DNA from: Microbacterium esteraromaticum
GTDB taxonomy: Bacteria > Actinomycetota > Actinomycetes > Actinomycetales > Microbacteriaceae
Assembly (NCBI RefSeq): GCF_017303215.1
Contig: NZ_JAEMWU010000002.1
Span: 248,001-312,000 of the forward strand
DNA length: 64,000 nucleotides
Direction of reading: 5' to 3'
Part shown: positions 58,036-64,000 of the stretch, in pieces
Layout: each line of letters begins with the position of its first letter
How positions within the stretch are numbered: the stretch's first letter is position 1
Translations under genes and position numbers: made by a program
Notes under the pieces: generated by a model
Database searches by the model: none
What the model saw: the letters and a program-made list of their open reading frames with translations, nothing else
What the model was told of the DNA's origin: nothing

Positions 58036-58416
58036 ATGCCCACCGGCAAGGTCAGGTTCTACGACGACGAGAAGGGGTTCGGCTTCATCGCAGGCGATGA
58101 CGGTCAGGACGTCTTCCTGCACGCCTCGGCCCTTCCCGAAGGCGTCGCGGTCAAGAAGAACTCGCGCGTCGAGTTCGGTCTCGCCGACGGTCGCAAGGGG
58201 CCGCAGGCGCTGTCCGTGCGCGTGCTGGACGCCCCGCCGAGCCTGGCGAAGGCCGCACGCAAGAACGCCGACGACATGGCCATCATCGTCGAGGACCTGG
58301 TGCGTCTGCTCGACGAGATGGGCGGAGCACTGCGCCACGGGCGCTACCCCTCCCCGGCCCAGGGTCGCAAGATCGCTGCCGTGCTGCGCAAGGTCGCCGA
58401 TGACCTCGACGCCTGA
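58036..58416 (+). CDS. Cold shock domain protein with C-terminal extension
   Basis: This 126-residue protein has the cold shock domain at about 1-66 with RNA-binding motifs GKVRFYDDEKGFGFI and DVFLHASAL. It is followed by a helical extension of about 60 residues (AKAARKNADDMAIIVEDLVRLLDEMG). The extended form is typical of the CspB-type actinobacterial protein. TAGGCT at 57976-57981 is a likely -10, leaving a leader of about 50 nt containing a short GC hairpin. The DUF3027 gene starts inside its 3' end. Confidence 0.92.
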   Translation: MPTGKVRFYDDEKGFGFIAGDDGQDVFLHASALPEGVAVKKNSRVEFGLADGRKGPQALSVRVLDAPPSLAKAARKNADDMAIIVEDLVRLLDEMGGALRHGRYPSPAQGRKIAAVLRKVADDLDA

Positions 58417-58918
58417 CGAACTCGCCGCGGCGACGCGAGAGCTCGCCCTGGCCGCGCTGCACGAGATCACTCCTGCGGCAACGGTCGGCCCGCCCGCCGG
58501 GTACAGCGTCGACGACTCGGGCGCCGTCTCACTGCGCTTCGAGAACCGTCTCTCCGGGTATCCGGGGTGGTACTGGACGGTCAGTGTCGCCCAGGTCGAC
58601 GACGCGGAGCCCACCGTGCTCGAGGTCGAGCTCATGCCGGGCGAGGGTGCGCTACTGGCACCGGACTGGGTGCCGTGGGCTGAGCGCCTGGCCGAGTACC
58701 GTGCACATCAGGCAGAACTCGCTGCGCAGGGCGCAGAGTCGGATGCTGACGAAGAAGACGCCGAGGACGATGACGCCGACCTCGACGACGTCGACGACCT
58801 CGACGCGTCGGACTTCGACGAGGACGGCTCGCCGCACCTGCACGGCGGAGATCTCGACGGCGTCGACATCGACGAGCTCGATGAGGATGACGCTGATGAG
58901 GTGGACGACGAGTCCTAA
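58400..58918 (+). CDS. DUF3027 protein with long acidic tail
   Basis: This 172-residue conserved actinobacterial protein has the DUF3027 core PGWYWTVSVAQVDDAEPTVLEVEL and LAPDWVPWAERLAEYRAHQAEL. A tail of about 60 residues dominated by Asp and Glu follows. It overlaps the cold-shock gene by 17 nt, so the two are co-expressed. The function is unknown. The acidic tail suggests interaction with a basic protein or nucleic-acid mimicry, which is speculative. Confidence 0.85.
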   Translation: MTSTPDELAAATRELALAALHEITPAATVGPPAGYSVDDSGAVSLRFENRLSGYPGWYWTVSVAQVDDAEPTVLEVELMPGEGALLAPDWVPWAERLAEYRAHQAELAAQGAESDADEEDAEDDDADLDDVDDLDASDFDEDGSPHLHGGDLDGVDIDELDEDDADEVDDES

Positions 58919-58947
58919 GCCGCGCGTCTGCCGAGCCCCGCGCTCTG

Positions 58948-58989
58948 AACCGCTCGCTCTCTGACGCCTTAACCGCTCGCTCACTGACG
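58948..58989. repeat. Two-copy 19-bp direct repeat, 23-bp period
   Basis: AACCGCTCGCTCTCTGACG (58948-58966) and AACCGCTCGCTCACTGACG (58971-58989) differ at one base. They lie just after the DUF3027 stop and before a terminator. No function is assigned. Confidence 0.75.
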
Positions 58990-59010
58990 AACTCGCGCGC
59001 TGACGACGAT

Positions 59011-59051
59011 AGAGCCCCGCCTGCGGACCGATGGTCTGCGGGCGGGGCTCT
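59011..59051. terminator. Bidirectional terminator between DUF3027 and serC
   Basis: A 19-bp stem starting AGAGCCCCGCC (59011) with two G-U pairs and closing at 59051, between convergent genes. Confidence 0.85.
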
Positions 59052-59071
59052 GTGTTGAAGTCAGGCCTGGA

Positions 59072-60985
<1,914 letters not shown>

Positions 60986-61233
60986 TCAGAAGTCGTTTTT
61001 TGGTCAGTGGGGCGGATTGCCAGGTTCTGAGGGTGACAGAAACGTTATCGTCCGGTAGCCTCGGTGAAGTCGTCGGCGCAGAAGCCCGCCGGTGACGATC
61101 GCGAGGATCGCCTCCCCGGTTCATCGTCCTCGCGAGCAGTTCGCACAACGTGCCGTGTCATACGTGCCCGAGAATCGACATTGCTGATGAACCGGCGCTT
61201 TACCCGAGCGCGGAGGCGCAGGAGGACACCCTT
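60986..61233 (+). other. Long structured leader of the M23 peptidase gene
   Basis: These 248 bases hold a -10-like TAGCCT near 61056. A stem TCGCGAGGA/TCCTCGCGA-type repeat (about 61099-61107 with 61127-61135) lies in the middle. Several GC hairpins and AGGAGG at 61220-61225 follow. Length and folding suggest a cis-regulatory RNA. Cell-wall hydrolase genes in actinobacteria often carry c-di-AMP (ydaO) riboswitches, but I could not match that consensus with confidence. Confidence 0.4.
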
Positions 61234-62052
61234 TTGGCCGCAGATATCGTCACGACCGAGACAGCTGAAGACAAGAAGTCCGTACGGGCGCGCGTATCCG
61301 ACGCACGCCGCGCGAGCGTCAAGCCGATGCGAACGGTCGCGATCTTCGCGGCCGTGAGCGCACTGGTCGCCGCTGTCGCGCTTCCCGCCTACGCAGCGAC
61401 CAACCCGGTCACAGACCAGGCAACCACCCTGCAGCAGATGGCTGTGAGCGATGCGCAGTCGCTCGTTGTCGCTTCAGAGGCCACTGCAGCGCCTCTGGAG
61501 CGCGGTGAGTACTCGGCGACCACGCCGGACGAGATCGCGAAGAAGAAGGCCGAAGAGGCAGCCAAGGCCCGTGCCGCGGCGGCCGCTCGTGTCGCCGCGG
61601 CCAACAACAGCGGCGCTGCGATCAGCGATGCCGACCTCCGGCTGGCAGCCGCCGGCTCGGGTGCGGTCCGCTATCCGGTTCCGCAGGGCTCGTACTTCGT
61701 CAGCCGCACGCTCAACAGCGGACACAACGGCGCCGACATGGTCGCCCCCGCAGGCACGCCGATCTTCGCCTCTGCCAGCGGTGTGGTGCGCATCTCCTCC
61801 GAGAGCCACTACGGCTACGGTGTAGCCGTAGTGATCGACTCGGTCGTCGGCGGACAGCGCGTGTCAACGCTCTACGCGCACATGATCAACGGAAGCCGCG
61901 CCGTGCAGGCGGGGCAGACCGTCGAGGCCGGCCAGTTCATCGGCAAGGTCGGCAACACCGGCCGCTCCTACGGAGCGCATCTTCACTTCGAGGTGCGGGT
62001 CAACGGATCGCTCGTCGAGCCGATCAGCTGGCTGCGCGCCAACGCTTCCTGA
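61234..62052 (+). CDS. M23 family metallopeptidase (TTG start)
   Basis: This 272-residue secreted cell-wall hydrolase has a basic N-terminus and an export/membrane helix at about 33-54 (VAIFAAVSALVAAVALPAYA, cleavage after AYA). An Ala/Lys-rich helical linker follows (about 105-130). The LytM/M23 domain shows HNGADMVAPAGTPIFA (H and D zinc ligands) and GAHLHFEVRVNG (HxH). The start is read as TTG at 61234, because AGGAGG lies 8 nt upstream and no ATG or GTG is well placed. An earlier in-frame ATG at 61150 has no ribosome binding site. Confidence 0.9.
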   Translation: MAADIVTTETAEDKKSVRARVSDARRASVKPMRTVAIFAAVSALVAAVALPAYAATNPVTDQATTLQQMAVSDAQSLVVASEATAAPLERGEYSATTPDEIAKKKAEEAAKARAAAAARVAAANNSGAAISDADLRLAAAGSGAVRYPVPQGSYFVSRTLNSGHNGADMVAPAGTPIFASASGVVRISSESHYGYGVAVVIDSVVGGQRVSTLYAHMINGSRAVQAGQTVEAGQFIGKVGNTGRSYGAHLHFEVRVNGSLVEPISWLRANAS

Positions 62053-62144
62053 CCCGACACGTTGCCGCGGTTCATCTGCGGTTCGCCTTCTGGTCAGGGC
62101 GATGGGCTAGCCTGTACGCGTCGTCGTACAGGCAGGAGAAGCAG

Positions 62145-62255
62145 ATGGAACCGATACCGGGCATCCGAACCATGGATGCGCACGGCCATCGGAGCCATCT
62201 GCACCGTCCGCAGGGACGGTTCGGTTCCGCCGAGCGCGAATGGCGCTGTCGCTAG
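62145..62255 (+). CDS. 36-residue small ORF ending inside a terminator
   Basis: GGAGAA lies 6 nt before an ATG that opens a frame MEPIPGIRTMDAHGHRSHLH, rich in Arg and His and ending EREWRCR. The stop TAG is in the loop of the terminator at 62242-62268. A -10-like TAGCCT at 62108-62113 gives the frame its own transcript of about 150 nt. No homologue is recognised. It could be a small protein, a dual-function RNA, or a leader regulating the HNH gene downstream. Confidence 0.5.
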   Translation: MEPIPGIRTMDAHGHRSHLHRPQGRFGSAEREWRCR

Positions 62256-62268
62256 ACAGCGCCTTTTT
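62242..62268 (+). terminator. Intrinsic terminator of the small-ORF transcript
   Basis: A perfect 9-bp stem, GGCGCTGTC (62242-62250) / GACAGCGCC (62255-62263), a 4-nt loop, then five Ts. This is the most classical rho-independent terminator in the window. Confidence 0.9.
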
Positions 62269-62356
62269 CGTCTCTGCCCTCATCTGCCGCCCGTGCGACG
62301 TTGTGTGAGTCGAGAGTGCCGGGAAGCCATCCCGGCGGATCGAAGGGATGACGACG

Positions 62357-62854
62357 ATGCGCACACTGGTACTGAACGCCGGATATGAACCGCTCACGGT
62401 GGTCTCGTTCAAGAGAGCCCTGGTCCTGGTCATGAATGACAAGGCGAGCGTGATCGAACACGTGGAGAACGACCCCGTTGTGGCCGGACGCAACGCGTAC
62501 GACAGACCCGTCGTGATCCTGCTCACCCGCTACGTGCGCGTGCCGTCCACGCGCAGAGTGCCGGTGACGCGTCGCGGCGTGCTGCGTCGCGATGAGCACC
62601 GGTGCGGCTACTGCGGCAAATCCGCGGCGACCATCGACCATGTGCTTCCCCGTTCCCGTGGGGGAGGGAACAGCTGGGAGAACCTCGTCGCCTGCTGCCT
62701 GAGGTGCAACAACGCCAAGAGCGATCGCACGCCGCAGGAGATGGGCTGGGCGCTGCGAGTGACGCCGCGGCAACCGCGTGGTACGTCGTGGACGCTGCGG
62801 GGCGCGGAGCGAGGAGACCCGCGGTGGGAGCCGTATCTGGCGCTTGCAGCCTAG
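62357..62854 (+). CDS. HNH endonuclease
   Basis: This 165-residue protein starts MRTLVLNAGYEPLTVVSFKRA, the form conserved in actinobacteria, and has an HNH_5 domain. Zinc cysteines are CGYCGK and CCLRCNNAKS, and the catalytic DHVLPRSRGGGNSWENL is present. An ATG at 62348 is possible, but AAGGG is well spaced only for the ATG at 62357. No methylase or phage gene is nearby. This stand-alone family is widespread in the phylum and uncharacterised. Confidence 0.88.
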   Translation: MRTLVLNAGYEPLTVVSFKRALVLVMNDKASVIEHVENDPVVAGRNAYDRPVVILLTRYVRVPSTRRVPVTRRGVLRRDEHRCGYCGKSAATIDHVLPRSRGGGNSWENLVACCLRCNNAKSDRTPQEMGWALRVTPRQPRGTSWTLRGAERGDPRWEPYLALAA

Positions 62855-62874
62855 CCGTTCGGCCGACGCATTGC

Positions 62875-62951
62875 TGGTGCCCTCGACAGGATTCGAACCT
62901 GCGACCTGCCCTTTAGGAGAGGGCTGCTCTATCCAACTGAGCTACGAAGGC
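62875..62951 (-). tRNA. tRNA-Arg (anticodon CCT)
   Basis: Acceptor GCCTTCG pairs with CGAGGGC, anticodon stem GCCCT/AGGGC with loop CTCCTAA, T-arm GCAGG TTCGAAT CCTGT, and encoded CCA at the 3' end. It reads AGG codons. Confidence 0.96.
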
Positions 62952-62992
62952 GCACGGCAAGTCTAACCGTGTCGGATCGGTGACGAGAGCGC

Positions 62993-63025
62993 GAGAGGGT
63001 GCCGGGAAGAACCCGGCACCCTCTC
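62993..63025. terminator. Terminator after lsr2
   Basis: A perfect 14-bp stem, GAGAGGGTGCCGGG (62993-63006) / CCCGGCACCCTCTC (63012-63025), with a 5-nt loop, just past the lsr2 stop on the minus strand and before tRNA-Arg. Confidence 0.85.
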
Positions 63026-63032
63026 GGCGTCG

Positions 63033-63374
63033 TCAGTGAGCGGCGTTGTAGGCGTCTACGATTTCGGCGGGAATGCGCCCGCGCTCGGAGACCTCGTGGC
63101 CCTGCTCCTTCGCCCACGCGCGGATCGCGGCGGAATCGGAGTTGCGTGCCGCACGGCGGCGGGGGGCCGATGCGCGGGCTCCAGACGCCGACGACCGGCG
63201 TCCTGCTTCGATGTACGGCGCGAGCGCGACACGCAGCTCCTCGGCGTGAGCAGCCGTCAGATCGATCTCGTAGGCGGTTCCATTCAGAGAGAAATGAATG
63301 GTCTCGCCCTCGCCGACCTCGAGCAGTGTTCCGTCGATGTCGTCAACCAGTTGATGCACAATTCGTCGAGCCAT
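63033..63374 (-). CDS. lsr2: Nucleoid-associated protein Lsr2
   Basis: This 113-residue AT-rich DNA-binding silencer, the H-NS analogue of actinobacteria, has an N-terminal dimerisation domain [19 protein letters not shown] with [21 protein letters not shown] basic linker leads to a C-terminal domain with the AT-hook-like motif [18 protein letters not shown] (RGR). The DNA-binding helix starts [13 protein letters not shown]. The ATG at 63374 is used, since the frame upstream has no support. It could silence any AT-rich foreign DNA. Confidence 0.96.
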   Translation of the reverse strand: MARRIVHQLVDDIDGTLLEVGEGETIHFSLNGTAYEIDLTAAHAEELRVALAPYIEAGRRSSASGARASAPRRRAARNSDSAAIRAWAKEQGHEVSERGRIPAEIVDAYNAAH

Positions 63375-63486
63375 GCAGGTCACACTATTCCGATATCTCG
63401 GAGGTGGCAATACGCCACGCGCATTGATGTCAGAGAATTGCGCCGCCGAAGATCTCAAATTCGACGAATCAATTCAGTCGATCGAT

Positions 63487-64000
63487 TCAGGGCAATAGGC
63501 CGAGACGGCGGGCTCGGGTCACAGCCGCGTGGCGCGTCGAGGCATCGAGCTTCGACATCGCCGCACCAAGGTACGCCTTGACAGTGCCTTCGCGCAGGCT
63601 GAGCTGGGCAGCGATCTGTGCATTCGTCGATCCCATCGCGGCGCACGAGAGCACATCCAGTTCGCGTCGCGAGAGGTGCACGGTCTGCACGGGTTCGGTC
63701 ACGGGCTCTGCCTGGGTCGCGGCAAGTCCCAGCAGCCGCCGTTCGACGGACGCGATCCGACCGCGTAGCGCGTCATCGGTGAGCAACGCGGCGATGCTGC
63801 GCAACTCAGCGAAGCTCTCGCGCAGGTCCTCGCGCTGCGTGGCGTCCAGCACCGGGGCCGGTGCCATCTCGCGCACGCGTCGCTCTACCTCGTCGCGCAC
63901 CCGCAGCTCGGTGCCGATCCGTTGCACGACGCCCATGGCGGGAGCCGTCGTGACTCCGCCGATCTGCGATTCCTCCCACGCGCCGGCGTAGAGGACGCCT
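63487..64000 (-). CDS. LuxR-type HTH regulator (5' end outside window)
   Basis: The frame stays open to the window edge, so the 171 visible residues are only the C-terminal part. They begin GVLYAGAWEESQIGGVTTAP, which looks like the end of a GAF-type sensor domain, followed by a coiled-coil helix. A LuxR helix-turn-helix follows (HLSRRELDVLSCAAMG, then SLREGTVKAYLGAAMSKLD). An in-frame ATG at 63936 is inside the helix and is unlikely to be the start. The ligand and targets are unknown. Confidence 0.85.
   Translation of the reverse strand, partial: GVLYAGAWEESQIGGVTTAPAMGVVQRIGTELRVRDEVERRVREMAPAPVLDATQREDLRESFAELRSIAALLTDDALRGRIASVERRLLGLAATQAEPVTEPVQTVHLSRRELDVLSCAAMGSTNAQIAAQLSLREGTVKAYLGAAMSKLDASTRHAAVTRARRLGLLP

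Noticed and set aside
61050-61233. c-di-AMP (ydaO) riboswitch upstream of the M23 peptidase
   Set aside because: Context is right, but the conserved core could not be aligned by eye. It is kept only as a hypothesis within the structured-leader finding.
62145-62255. Amino-acid attenuator (His or Arg leader peptide)
   Set aside because: His and Arg codons are scattered rather than in a run, and no biosynthetic gene follows the terminator.

Overview
The window is a high-GC, gene-dense chromosomal segment from an actinobacterium, most likely a member of the Microbacteriaceae close to Microbacterium. This rests on the base composition, on lsr2, carD, senX3-regX3, DUF3263, DUF3027 and DUF4032 genes, on gene pairs shared with Mycobacterium (ispDF-cysS-rlmB beside carD and an LpqE-like lipoprotein, ppk beside a MutT1-like enzyme, gpmA beside senX3), and on many start codons placed as in leaderless transcripts. 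No prophage, insertion sequence, CRISPR array or rRNA operon was seen. No stretch longer than about 300 bases lacks a gene or recognisable signal.

Layout. 1-2544: a drug-type ABC-2 exporter with a divergent TetR regulator. 2603-9814: one long operon on the minus strand for a UgpABCE-like importer together with a phosphodiesterase and a PtpB-type phosphatase, under an RpiR regulator. 9934-14060: tRNA-Lys, then a compact SigK regulon (FAS1 lipoprotein, DipZ, SigK, RskA). 14137-16866: an unknown protein, an aminodeoxychorismate-lyase-like enzyme, and a winged-helix/DUF559 nuclease bracketed by two 81-bp structured repeats. 17070-25085: phosphate and polyphosphate genes (pstSCAB, Nudix/histidine phosphatase, ppk) and a GlnR-type regulator. 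25167-31000: small membrane proteins, nitrobindin, YgfZ, gpmA, phoU, senX3-regX3. 31083-36043: LpqE-like lipoprotein, carD, ispDF, cysS, rlmB. 36123-45898: mixed housekeeping genes including msiK, a DsbA-fold protein without active-site cysteines, tRNA-Thr, an M14 peptidase, an SRAP protein and msrB. 45960-54326: LytR_C protein, CIRCE-controlled groEL, a WXG100 protein, two two-component systems and a CPBP protease. 54290-60985: XPB helicase and partner, cold-shock protein, DUF3027, serC and an IdeR/DtxR regulator. 61234-64000: M23 peptidase, a small-ORF transcript, an HNH nuclease, tRNA-Arg, lsr2 and a LuxR regulator cut by the window edge.

How the parts work together. Phosphate supply dominates 17-31 kb: SenX3-RegX3 probably acts through direct-repeat PHO boxes found upstream of pstS and phoU, while PstSCAB imports phosphate and Ppk stores it as polyphosphate. 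The 2.6-9.8 kb operon may add a route for organophosphate uptake and hydrolysis, but it carries an RpiR-type control region and no visible PHO box. Envelope and redox stress are served by the SigK locus, MsrB, the two-component systems and CarD. The most unusual structure is the DUF559 nuclease gene flanked by two matching 81-bp palindromic elements, one of which supplies the gene's stop codon.
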